Assembly: GCF_000242635.2 (NCBI RefSeq)
Contig: NC_017770.1
Span: 682,001-746,000, forward strand
Direction of reading: 5' to 3'
Source: Solitalea canadensis DSM 3403
GTDB lineage: Bacteria > Bacteroidota > Bacteroidia > Sphingobacteriales > Sphingobacteriaceae
Length of the DNA: 64,000 nt
The notes beneath the pieces are model-generated. The model had not been told where the DNA came from, searched no databases, and saw only the letters and a list, made by a program, of their open reading frames with translations. A program made the position numbers and the translations under genes. Of this stretch, positions 53,160 to 64,000 are shown in pieces (the stretch's first letter is position 1; the number at the start of each line of letters is the position of its first letter).

Positions 53160-53783
53160 ATGCATACACCAAAAAATTATCGCAACGAAAATATTGATGA
53201 GATTCATGACTTTATTAAACATAACAGCTTTGGCATTTTAATAAATCAGGTGGACGGAAAACCTTGGGCTACACATATCCCTTTGGTGTTAGATAAAAAT
53301 GAAGAGGGAAGTAGTGTTTTGGTAGGGCATATCTCTAGGGCAAATCCTCAGTGGAAAGAATTTCAAAACAATGAACAAGTGATGGTGATATTTTCAGGAC
53401 CTCATACTTATATATCCCCTTCCTGGTACGATCATGAAAATGTTCCGACCTGGAATTATTTAGCTGTACATGTCTATGGCACGATTAAGATAATGGAAGG
53501 TGAATCTTTGTATAATGCGCTTGCAAAATTAGTGGACAAATATGAAGTACATTCAGAACGGCCTGTTTCTGTGCATACAATGTCGCAAGAGATGGTAAGA
53601 AAAGAAATGAAAGGTGTAGTTGGATTTGAGATTAGTATGGATGAAGTACAAGCTACCTACAAACTTTCGCAGAACAGAGATAAACATAACCACACCTTGA
53701 TTATTGAGGAGTTAGAAAAGAAAGGTGAAGCGAATGCTACTGAAATAGCGAATGAAATGAGAAAAAGAGTACCTGAGAAATAA
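53160..53783 (+). CDS. PaiB-like FMN-binding split-barrel protein
   Basis: The 207-residue protein matches the PaiB/FMN-binding negative transcriptional regulator family. It begins with MHTPKNYR, has the flavin-contacting segment THIPLVLD and HISRANPQWKEF, then FSGPHTYISPSWY and VPTWNYLAVHVYG, all hallmarks of the family. The C-terminal 40 residues hold a helical tail. It may bind FMN and reduce small molecules, or act as a regulator; the enzymatic side is more likely since no DNA-binding domain is seen. It is the last gene before the rRNA leader. Confidence 0.88.
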   Translation: MHTPKNYRNENIDEIHDFIKHNSFGILINQVDGKPWATHIPLVLDKNEEGSSVLVGHISRANPQWKEFQNNEQVMVIFSGPHTYISPSWYDHENVPTWNYLAVHVYGTIKIMEGESLYNALAKLVDKYEVHSERPVSVHTMSQEMVRKEMKGVVGFEISMDEVQATYKLSQNRDKHNHTLIIEELEKKGEANATEIANEMRKRVPEK

Positions 53784-54015
53784 TGTTTTTGCTTTATCTT
53801 TACAATACATATATAATAATAGGAAAGATAACTGATAAATAGCTAACCGATGCACTCTTTTCATTTGTTTAACCATTAACCCCGAAAAAGAACTAATTGA
53901 CCCAGGGGTGCTCCCTTCTCCTTTCGGAGCAGGGTCGGGGAATCGGTGGGATTAAACTTTTTAGTACAGTTTATCAGGCAGTTAGTAAAAGGTGGTAAAA
54001 ATAGTTTAGAAATAG
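53784..54015. other. Intergenic DNA upstream of the rRNA promoters
   Basis: Between the PaiB-like gene and the first rRNA promoter there is no supported gene. It contains one REP-like hairpin (listed separately). The remaining sequence is plain AT-rich spacer. Confidence 0.5.
53911..53934. repeat. REP-like hairpin element
   Basis: CCCT-T-CTCC pairs with GGAG-C-AGGG around TTTC (53913-53934), followed by TCGGGG. The text CTCCCTTCTCCTTTCGGAG resembles a GC-rich palindrome scattered in intergenic DNA of many Bacteroidota, as I remember it. Only one copy lies in this window. Confidence 0.5.
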
Positions 54016-54046
54016 TTTGGCGGGAGGATGAATTTTTCTACTTTTG
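54016..54046 (+). promoter_or_regulatory. rRNA operon promoter P1
   Basis: TTTG (54016-54019) and TACTTTTG (54039-54046) match the -33 and -7 elements of Bacteroidota primary-sigma promoters, with the standard 19-base spacing. Confidence 0.75.
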
Positions 54047-54162
54047 CACTCCCGAAACGGATGGTACGGGGCAAGGTTGAAAGGGTGTAAGGGGCGGAAG
54101 TTTCGCAAGAAACGGAGCCTGGACAAAGGGAAAGAGAGGGAGGAGAAAAAGTTAAAAAACTT

Positions 54163-54193
54163 TTTGGAGAAGTGAAAAAGAGTGTTACCTTTG
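54163..54193 (+). promoter_or_regulatory. rRNA operon promoter P2
   Basis: TTTG (54163-54166) and TACCTTTG (54186-54193) with 19 bases between. The match to the consensus is complete, and the following GCAGCCCGC is G/C rich as in other stable-RNA start regions. Confidence 0.8.
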
Positions 54194-54274
54194 CAGCCCG
54201 CTAGAGAGGGAGAGAAAACATTGAAAAGAGGGTAAAGGAGCTTGAAAAGGCAAAAAAAATAAAAAAAATATTTT

Positions 54275-54304
54275 TTTGAAAATTAAAAAAGATGTTTACC
54301 TTTG
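54275..54304 (+). promoter_or_regulatory. rRNA operon promoter P3
   Basis: TTTG (54275-54278) and TACCTTTG (54297-54304) with 18 bases between. A long A/T tract (about 54251-54277) lies just upstream and overlaps the -33 element, like an UP element. It is the promoter closest to the 16S gene. Confidence 0.75.
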
Positions 54305-54369
54305 CAACCCCAAACAGACGGAAGGTCGGTTTGAAAACTGAAAAAAAGAAAGCGGGATAAAAGGAAAAC

Positions 54370-54409
54370 GGTCGCAAGACTGGACAGGTTCGACTCCTGG
54401 GATATCCAC
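54370..54409 (+). other. tRNA 3'-half-like segment in the rRNA leader
   Basis: The text GGTTCGACTCCTGGGATATC at 54388-54407 and the flanking bases look like the T-arm and acceptor 3' strand of a tRNA, but no D-arm, anticodon stem or matching 5' acceptor strand is present upstream. It is at most a tRNA remnant or an RNA structure in the leader. Confidence 0.4.
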
Positions 54410-54436
54410 GAAAGTTAACCAAAAGGGTTAACAACA

Positions 54437-54446
54437 AGTTCTTTGA
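54437..54446 (+). promoter_or_regulatory. boxA-like antitermination site, 16S leader
   Basis: AGTTCTTTGA occurs here and again before the 23S gene (56447-56456). Position and sequence fit a boxA element bound by the NusB/S10 antitermination complex. Confidence 0.6.
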
Positions 54447-54450
54447 AGAG

Positions 54451-54467
54451 ATGAGAAATAGCGCAGC
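54451..54467 (+). other. 16S processing stem, left arm
   Basis: ATGAGA (54451-54456) and ATAGCGCAGC (54458-54467) are complementary to the sequence after the 16S gene (56139-56159). Together they would form the long stem that RNase III cuts to release pre-16S. Confidence 0.75.
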
Positions 54468-54587
54468 GCGAGCAGGTAGCAATACCTGGTCAAGCTAAGA
54501 ATAACTGTCAATCCAAGAGACAATCCCGAAATTAAAAATCGGGACCTTTTCCGTAGCGATACGGAAATAGGAACAAACTTAAAGTAT

Positions 54588-56108
<1,521 letters not shown>

Positions 56109-56138
56109 TAGAGAAGGATAGCAGTTAAAAAAATAGCT

Positions 56139-56159
56139 GCTGCGCTATGAAAATCTCAT
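56139..56159 (+). other. 16S processing stem, right arm
   Basis: GCTGCGCTAT (56139-56148) and TCTCAT (56154-56159) are the complement of 54451-54467, with a 5-base bulge. It lies about 30 bases after the mature 16S end. Confidence 0.75.
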
Positions 56160-56247
56160 TTCAAAAATAATCACAAGAGAAAAACCCAAGTACCGGTAGG
56201 AAGGGTAGATTGATCAGCAAAGCCTACTGCCTACAGGAACAAGAAAG

Positions 56248-56322
56248 AGTCCCGTAGCTCAGTTTGGTTAGAGCACTACACTGATAATGTAGGGGTCAGC
56301 AGTTCAAGTCTGCTCGGGACTA
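56248..56322 (+). tRNA. tRNA-Ile (GAT)
   Basis: A 75-base tRNA with acceptor strands AGTCCCG and CGGGACT, D-arm, anticodon loop CTGATAA with anticodon GAT, and T-arm with TTCAAGT. The terminal CCA is not encoded. It lies in the 16S-23S spacer, as is usual for Bacteroidota. Confidence 0.97.
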
Positions 56323-56334
56323 CAAAACGATCTT

Positions 56335-56408
56335 GGGGAATTAGCTCAGCTGGCTAGAGCACCTGCCTTGCACGCAGGGGGTCAACGGTTCGAATCCGTT
56401 ATTCTCCA
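56335..56408 (+). tRNA. tRNA-Ala (TGC)
   Basis: A 74-base tRNA beginning GGGGAATTAGCTCAG, with anticodon TGC in CTTGCAC and T-arm loop TTCGAAT. The bases CCA follow immediately (56409-56411), so the 3' end is encoded. It is 12 bases after tRNA-Ile. A hairpin (GTCATTC/GAATGAC, 56417-56434) follows and may mark processing. Confidence 0.97.
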
Positions 56409-56446
56409 CCAAGACCGTCATTCAAAGGAATGACAAACGGTCAAGA

Positions 56447-56456
56447 AGTTCTTTGA
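56447..56456 (+). promoter_or_regulatory. boxA-like antitermination site, 23S leader
   Basis: The second AGTTCTTTGA in the operon, directly before the left arm of the 23S processing stem. Its repetition in the two leader positions supports an antitermination role. Confidence 0.6.
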
Positions 56457-56474
56457 CATATTGAAAGAAGTTAC
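56455..56474 (+). other. 23S processing stem, left arm
   Basis: GACATAT-T-GAAAGAAGTTAC is complementary to 59447-59469 after the 23S gene (12 bp plus 7 bp, with a small internal loop), the expected RNase III substrate. Confidence 0.8.
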
Positions 56475-56544
56475 CTGTAAGAAGGTAAACGAGCAACAGA
56501 TAGAATTAATTCTATAATGTAAGCATAAGACGCAAGTCTTAGTA

Positions 56545-59417
<2,873 letters not shown>

Positions 59418-59446
59418 AAAGAAAGCCTCGTTTACTTTCTGCGGTA

Positions 59447-59469
59447 GTAACTTCTTTCAAAAATATGTC
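59447..59469 (+). other. 23S processing stem, right arm
   Basis: GTAACTTCTTTC-AAAA-ATATGTC pairs with 56455-56474. It lies between the 23S and 5S genes. Confidence 0.8.
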
Positions 59470-59491
59470 TAAAAGAGATTCAAAAGATATT

Positions 59492-59600
<109 letters not shown>

Positions 59601-59609
59601 TTTTTATAC

Positions 59610-59638
59610 AAGCCCGTTGGTGAATAACCAATGGGCTT
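59610..59638 (+). terminator. rRNA operon terminator
   Basis: AAGCCCGTTGGT (59610-59621) pairs with ACCAATGGGCTT (59627-59638), a 12-bp stem with one G-T, followed by TGTTTGTTT. It begins 10 bases after the 5S. Confidence 0.88.
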
Positions 59639-59700
59639 TGTTTGTTTACAGCCCAACCAATTTTGGCAGTAAACTACACGGTGGATCGGTTTTATCCTAA

Positions 59701-60163
59701 GAAAGAATGCTCCAGCGGAGCAAAATATCGGTAGCCATGACATGTCTGAAAGGTCGATTGTGCCGTTACCGGCTCGGTAAGCGATGCAAATTGTGGGGAT
59801 GGTTGTTTTTATTTGACAGATCCTTCAGTCATGTCTAAGGATGACACACGGTTGTTCAATTTCCTTTGTATTTATTCTCCTACTACTTTTCTGAATACGC
59901 AATTGGTTTTGTACCTAACCGCACAATAATGCTGAATAAATGACTATACCTACCGTGCTGTTGCACCTGACGGCGCAATACCTGAATGGCTTTGTATTTC
60001 CCATTGCGAAACGATGTCATGCCATTAGGTACAAGGTAGTAACCTGTTCGGAAATGAACTGTACAGCCATTCGCATTTAGTCAACAGCTCCTTCGTGCCT
60101 CAGGATGACACACGGTTGGTTCCATTGTGCTATTTAATAGTTAAGTAGAACATCAGCCTAAAC
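59701..60163. repeat. Degenerate intergenic repeat, copy A
   Basis: This 463-base block has the same order of elements as the block after it (copy B): GAAAGAATGCTCC, then GGTAAGCGATG, GGATGACACAC, a 105-base segment (59851-59955), TTCGGAAATGAACTG and TTCGTGCCTCAGGAT. It includes hairpins such as GCTCC-AGC-GGAGC (59710-59722) and inverted copies of the word GTACCTAACCGCACAA. It holds no supported gene. These words resemble scattered short palindromic repeats of Bacteroidota intergenic DNA. Confidence 0.75.
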
Positions 60164-60640
60164 GAAAGAATGCTCCAATGGAGAAAAACATCGGTGCAAT
60201 GACACATCCCAAAAACAATTGTGCCGTTAGGTACAAAACAGTAGCCGGTTCGGTAAGCGATGGAAATTGTGGGATGATCGTGTCTATTAGACAGATATTA
60301 CAATCTTAGGATGACACACATCGTTGATAGGCTTTCTTTTGTGTTTATTCTCCTACCACTCTTCTGAATACGTAATTGACAGGCGGTTGTTCAATTTCCT
60401 TTGTATTTATTCTCCTACTACTTTTCTGAATACGCAATTGGTTTTATACCTAACCGCACAATAATGCTGAATAAATGACTATACCTACCGAGCTGTTGCA
60501 CCTGATGGCGCAATACCTGAAACGATGTAAGACCGTCAGGTATAAAAGGTATCCTGTCCGGAAATGAATTGTCCAGGCTCGCATTTAACCAACAGATCCT
60601 TCGTGCCTCAGGATAACAACGGATTGCTTGTTGGTGCAGG
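60164..60640. repeat. Degenerate intergenic repeat, copy B
   Basis: Copy B carries the same elements as copy A. The 105-base segment 60386-60490 differs from 59851-59955 at one position (A at 60446, G at 59911). An extra third partial copy of the TTTATTCTCCTAC...CTGAATACG text sits at about 60335-60380, so the copies are offset by 463 at the left end and by 535 in the core. From 60641 to 60771 nothing further is recognised except the word CTAATAGCTAATAGC. Confidence 0.75.
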
Positions 60641-60771
60641 CTAAAAGCTAATCCGCTTCAGACAATTGCTTCATTGCAGTTGACTTCAGTAAACGGATGA
60701 GGAATGATAACAAAACTGATCGTTGATGCAGGCTAATAGCTAATAGCCAAAAGCTAGTCAAATACAAAAAT

Positions 60772-61758
60772 CTAACGCAAAGCAGGATTTAAAAACTTAA
60801 ATGTTTCGAGCATACCTGCCTCAACAGCTGATGCTTCGAATCCAAGTTCTCTCTTAGCTTTTGAAACATTTACCTGAGGCGATGCATTCCATAACTCATT
60901 AAGATCTTCAACAGTCAATAGAGGTTCCTTTCCTGTAATCTTACTTATATTCTCTCCCAGACATGCCATAAAATACAACATTGGCTTTGGAGCAATGGAA
61001 GGCTTTTTCAGTTTCAACTGTGGAAAACTACGCTGTGCCAGCTCAAACACTTGTTCAATGCTATACTTACAAGTATCCGAAATAATATATCGCTCACCAT
61101 CTCTAGCATATTCAATTGCCAAAAAAGCTGCCCTTGCAACATCCTTCACATTGATAAACAAGAAATTAAAGTGGGGTATCATAGGGAGTTTATTATTAAC
61201 TATGTCAGCAAATATCTTAAGAGTGGGAGTTAATCCATTGAAATTTTCGCCAATGATAGCAGAAGGCAATAAAGTAGAAATGGTCAAGCCGCGTTCTTTA
61301 GCAATTTGTATGGCTTTTTGTTCAGAGAGTGATTTTGAATACGAATAAGGCCGTTGCTTAAGTTGATTCCAACTGGTTTCGTCCATTGGCTGTTGTGTGT
61401 CATCTAATGCGGCTAAACTGCTAATGTAAATAAGTTTTTTGATGCCCGCATCAGCAGCGGCATTCACAATATTTTCTGATAAGTTTACATTTTGGTCAAT
61501 TATCTCTTTCTGTGCATTTCTGGCCCAACGCTTAAATACCGCGGCGGTATGAATAACTACATCGCCCTGACTGAATATCTCTGATAATTGTTTTACCGAT
61601 TTATAATCAAGCGTTACAATTTCTGTAGATAGAGTGGTAAGCATCGAGACGTCGGCGCCAGCTCGCACACCTGAAAACACCTGAATATTCTCATTTAGCA
61701 AATACCTTACAATGTTGTTGCCTAAATGGCCATTTGCGCCTGTTACTAATATTTTCAT
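60772..61758 (-). CDS. NAD(P)-dependent SDR epimerase/dehydratase family protein
   Basis: With the start at 61758 the protein has 328 residues. It has the Rossmann dinucleotide motif GANGHLGNN (residues 7-15), ILVTGA at the N-terminus and the extended-SDR catalytic pair YSYSK (about residues 150-154). The pattern resembles dihydroflavonol-4-reductase-like and 3-beta-HSD-like enzymes, which oxidise or reduce a sugar or small alcohol. An upstream in-frame ATG at 61818 adds a segment before the Rossmann fold, so the shorter form is preferred. It follows the Crp/Fnr regulator gene by 74 bases on the same strand and is a likely target. Confidence 0.9.
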   Translation of the reverse strand: MKILVTGANGHLGNNIVRYLLNENIQVFSGVRAGADVSMLTTLSTEIVTLDYKSVKQLSEIFSQGDVVIHTAAVFKRWARNAQKEIIDQNVNLSENIVNAAADAGIKKLIYISSLAALDDTQQPMDETSWNQLKQRPYSYSKSLSEQKAIQIAKERGLTISTLLPSAIIGENFNGLTPTLKIFADIVNNKLPMIPHFNFLFINVKDVARAAFLAIEYARDGERYIISDTCKYSIEQVFELAQRSFPQLKLKKPSIAPKPMLYFMACLGENISKITGKEPLLTVEDLNELWNASPQVNVSKAKRELGFEASAVEAGMLETFKFLNPALR

Positions 61759-61832
61759 ATTGATTTCTGTTTTATTTACCACAAAACTTGAAAAATAGAA
61801 ACAGGCTTCAATTACCAAATGGTAAAAAAGTC

Positions 61833-62405
61833 CTAGCGAACTTGTTTTCTTATACGGCTAAGTGATTGAGGAGTAATACCTAAATAAGAGGCAATTATTG
61901 ACTGGGGAACACGTAATGCAATATCACCCTGCTCTTCAATAAATTTTAAATAACGGGAAGTAGCATCCACTCCTAAATAGGCATTACGTGTGTATATCTT
62001 CTCCATTAATGATTTTTGAGCAATTTGCAACATGGTTTCCTGCCATTGAGTGATGGTTGAAAGAAGGAAATCAATACCCTTTCTCGATAGGATTATTAAA
62101 TCTGAATCACAAATCGCCTGTATACTTTCCGTTGCCGGAGTAAGGCTGTTAAAACTTTCAATATCAGCAATAAACTGATTCTCTTTAATAAAATAATGTG
62201 TTAATTCTTCTCCATCATTATTATTAATATAGGTGCGAAGCACTCCATGATTAACAAAAATTATCTCTCTGCAAATTGCTCCCCTTTCCAGCAAAATTTC
62301 ATTCTCCTTTACAGTTCGAAACACTAACTGCGATTGGATAAGCTTCAACTCTTGTTCACTGAACTTTCTAAATTGACTCAAAATATTGAATAAGCTTATA
62401 TGCAT
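61833..62405 (-). CDS. Crp/Fnr family transcriptional regulator
   Basis: The 190-residue protein has a cyclic-nucleotide-binding-type beta-barrel (about 20-120, with KENEILLERGAICREIIFVNHGVLR) and a short C-terminal winged-helix part (about 150-190, with VPQSIIASYLGITPQSLSRIRK). It lacks the Cys cluster of Fnr, so it senses some other signal. This form is common in Bacteroidota for small regulators next to a single target gene, here the SDR gene just downstream. Confidence 0.88.
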   Translation of the reverse strand: MHISLFNILSQFRKFSEQELKLIQSQLVFRTVKENEILLERGAICREIIFVNHGVLRTYINNNDGEELTHYFIKENQFIADIESFNSLTPATESIQAICDSDLIILSRKGIDFLLSTITQWQETMLQIAQKSLMEKIYTRNAYLGVDATSRYLKFIEEQGDIALRVPQSIIASYLGITPQSLSRIRKQVR

Positions 62406-62654
62406 TGTTATTTTATAATTTTTTAAGAAACAATAGATAAAAACAATGTTCTGATTCCTAAAAATGTAAGTTCAGACCAAGCGGCGAATAATAATTTCTC
62501 ATCCGACTTATTAAACTGAATGTTCAGGTGATTTACTGGATACTGATATGCATAGCAATTCGACGCTTTTTACAACTTTTTTCTTATCTCTAACTCTCGT
62601 TACTTATTTTTAATTTCTCCAAGCCAATTCAATGTTATTGAGTTAAAAAAGTAT

Positions 62655-62960
62655 ATGATTTTAGAAAAAGCCATCTTAGATGTAATCCCCGATAAAGTTG
62701 AACAGTTTGAAGAAAACTTTCTGGTCGCTCAGCAAATAATCAGTTCTATGAATGGTTACAGGTGGCATCAACTTCAAAAATGTATTGAAAAACCTAGCCG
62801 CTATTTATTACTGGTAGAATGGGAAACTTTGGAAGATCATACAATAGGATTCAGAAACTCAGTGGAGTATCAGCGTTGGAAAGAACTGCTACACAAATTC
62901 TATGATCCATTTCCTACTGTTGAACACTATGAATTAGTAGTTTCTCAAAACAATCGATAA
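62655..62960 (+). CDS. ABM-domain (antibiotic biosynthesis monooxygenase-like) protein
   Basis: The 101-residue protein has the ferredoxin-like ABM fold pattern: a first strand ILEKAILDVIPDKVEQFEENF, a central WHQLQKCIEKPSRYLLLVEWETLEDH and a C-terminal YQRWKELLHKFYDPFPTVEHY. Such proteins are small cofactor-free monooxygenases or reactive-quinone enzymes, and the substrate is unknown. It is alone on the plus strand, about 250 bases from the divergent Crp/Fnr gene. The riboswitch leader follows it. Confidence 0.85.
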   Translation: MILEKAILDVIPDKVEQFEENFLVAQQIISSMNGYRWHQLQKCIEKPSRYLLLVEWETLEDHTIGFRNSVEYQRWKELLHKFYDPFPTVEHYELVVSQNNR

Positions 62961-63008
62961 TAATAGTTAAAGTTTACATTTTTATCTATCTATTAACTAA
63001 TCAATACT

Positions 63009-63016
63009 TATATTTG
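63009..63016 (+). promoter_or_regulatory. -7 promoter element of the B12 riboswitch transcript
   Basis: TATATTTG matches TAnnTTTG exactly and lies about 30 bases before the riboswitch. A clear TTTG at -33 is not seen (TTTA at 62973-62976 is too far), so the -35-side element is weak. A stem-loop, TAATAACTATT/AATGGTTATTA (63030-63055), lies just after the expected start. Confidence 0.5.
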
Positions 63017-63043
63017 CCACGCTTTGGTTTAATAACTATTACT

Positions 63044-63202
63044 CAATGGTTATTAATTAAAAGGGAATCAGGTGTAAATCCTGAACAGTACCCGCTGCTG
63101 TAAATCCCATTCAAAAGCTTAAGAATAAAACTCATGCCACTGTTCCGTTCCGGAATGGGAAGGTGTTTCTTAAGCCGGGATAAGTCAGAAGACCTGCCAA
63201 GT
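63044..63202 (+). promoter_or_regulatory. Cobalamin (B12) riboswitch
   Basis: The leader carries the class I cobalamin riboswitch landmarks: AAAAGGGAATCAGGTGTAAA, then ACAGTACCCGCTGCTGTAA, GCCACTG, GGGAAGG and the B12 box AGTCAGAAGACCTGCC (63183-63198). When cobalamin binds, expression of the downstream gene is expected to fall. The next gene starts 126 bases further on and encodes a surface lipoprotein, in agreement with control of cobalamin uptake. Confidence 0.93.
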
Positions 63203-63327
63203 ATACAGCCTGCAAGCTTTCGGGAGTTAGAGCTTTGAGATACTTGTTATTCTCTATTTGTACTTCATTGTTTTTTTAGCTGTACGGCTGTTTTTGTTGT
63301 TACTAATTTTTTAATCTAATAAAAACA

Positions 63328-64000
63328 ATGAAAAAGTACCTCTTTTATTTACCCCTTTTAGTATCGCTTTTCTTTACTGCATGTAGCAAAGATGATCAGA
63401 AGGATATCATTGAGCCAATAACGCCTGGAAAGTATGCCGATGGATTCTTTATTATTAACGAAGGCTGGTTCGGACATGAAAATGGCAGTGTAAACTTCTA
63501 TAAATATGGTGAAGATACCATCAGAACGAATGTATTTAAAAAAGAAAATACTGGTAAAGAACTTGGTGTTAGTACTGAATATGGTTCTGTTTTCAATGGC
63601 AAGCTATATATTGTCTCAAAACAAGGTCCGTTTGTAGTTGCTGATGCTGGTTCTTTAAAGGAAACCGGAAGGATTACTGAATTACCTGCAAATGGTCGTG
63701 CTTTTTGTGGTATTAATGCTACTACAGGTTTAATTACTACTGCCGATGGTGTTTATCCTATTAATCTATCAACATTTGCTATTGGTACAAAGATCAATGG
63801 TATTGCCGGAGAAACAGGCGCTATTTGGGCTAACGATAAATATGCATTCGTAATTAGCCAAGCCAATGGGATTTATGTTATTAATAGTGCAACATTGGCT
63901 GTAGTTAAAAATTATGCTAAAGGTGCAATTGGTTTTGCTTTGTCAAAAGACGGAAGCTTATGGGCAGCAACTGAAAACTCATTAATTGAAATCAATCCAC
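63328..64000 (+). CDS. BtuG-like surface lipoprotein (DUF5074 / YncE-like propeller), partial
   Basis: The window ends inside this gene, and 224 codons are visible. It has a lipoprotein signal peptide with lipobox FTA-Cys19 followed by SKDD, then beta-propeller text with repeated short strands and NEGWFGHENGSVNFYKYG near residue 50, a motif of the DUF5074 family. In Bacteroides the DUF5074-type lipoprotein BtuG binds cobalamin at the cell surface and hands it to BtuB. Here the gene lies directly after a cobalamin riboswitch. That context supports the same role, though the binding residues are not checked. The likely operon partner (BtuB) would lie beyond the window end. Confidence 0.8.
   Translation, partial: MKKYLFYLPLLVSLFFTACSKDDQKDIIEPITPGKYADGFFIINEGWFGHENGSVNFYKYGEDTIRTNVFKKENTGKELGVSTEYGSVFNGKLYIVSKQGPFVVADAGSLKETGRITELPANGRAFCGINATTGLITTADGVYPINLSTFAIGTKINGIAGETGAIWANDKYAFVISQANGIYVINSATLAVVKNYAKGAIGFALSKDGSLWAATENSLIEINP

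Noticed and set aside
54370-54409. Functional tRNA gene in the rRNA leader
   Set aside because: No 5' acceptor, D-arm or anticodon arm could be paired with the T-arm-like text, so it is only reported as a fragment.
59640-60771. Insertion sequence after the rRNA operon
   Set aside because: No transposase frame, terminal inverted repeats or target-site duplication could be found. The repeats are better explained as palindromic intergenic repeats.

Overview
The window is chromosomal DNA from a Bacteroidota bacterium, most likely of the order Sphingobacteriales. The signs are a 16S rRNA ending in GGAATACCTCCTTTCT, Bacteroidota-type promoters (TTTG, about 19 nt, TAnnTTTG), a SusC/SusD pair with FecI/FecR regulators, a protein with a type IX secretion (T9SS) C-terminal domain, and AT-rich coding sequence. 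The 16S reminds me of Solitalea-like organisms, but that is memory and not a search result.

Layout. 1-8.6 kb: a DUF2071 fragment, a chemoreceptor-type sensor fragment, AraC/DoxX/polysaccharide deacetylase, a class A beta-lactamase, a TPR protein, and a tight run of hydrolase, ECF sigma factor, membrane protein, DoxX-like and DUF1569 genes. 8.8-17.3 kb: FecI-type sigma, FecR anti-sigma, a SusC receptor with an STN domain, SusD, and a thioredoxin-family gene broken by a +1 frameshift. 17.4-22.6 kb: aminopeptidase P, an array of 11 hairpin-forming 74-78 bp repeats, a DUF1349 protein, small unknown genes and DinB. 22.6-29.5 kb: a LytTR two-component system divergent from an ABC ATPase and a permease fused to an M1 peptidase. 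29.5-32.4 kb: GNAT, AraC, a frameshifted lipoprotein gene and a VOC protein.

32.7-49.0 kb is one gene for a 5,458-residue secreted protein: three LamG-like N-terminal segments, about 37 Ig-like modules with paired cysteines plus a few divergent ones, an extra Ig domain, two DUF11 domains and a T9SS sorting domain. Its modules show a 12-module (about 3.22 kb) higher-order period. 49.1-53.8 kb: GNAT, a YdjC/ChbG-type deacetylase divergent from a GH18 chitinase, an alpha/beta hydrolase and a PaiB-like flavin protein.

53.8-59.6 kb is a complete rRNA operon (three tandem promoters, 16S, tRNA-Ile, tRNA-Ala, 23S, 5S, terminator) with recognisable boxA-like sites and processing stems. It is followed by 1.1 kb of degenerate, partly duplicated intergenic repeats. 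The window ends with an SDR dehydratase, a Crp/Fnr regulator, an ABM monooxygenase, and a cobalamin riboswitch leading into a truncated lipoprotein that resembles the BtuG class of surface B12-binding proteins.

I did not find a CRISPR array, a prophage, an intact insertion sequence or an obvious defence island. The least explained structures are the hairpin repeat array, the hierarchical repeat of the giant adhesin and the repeat cluster downstream of the rRNA operon.
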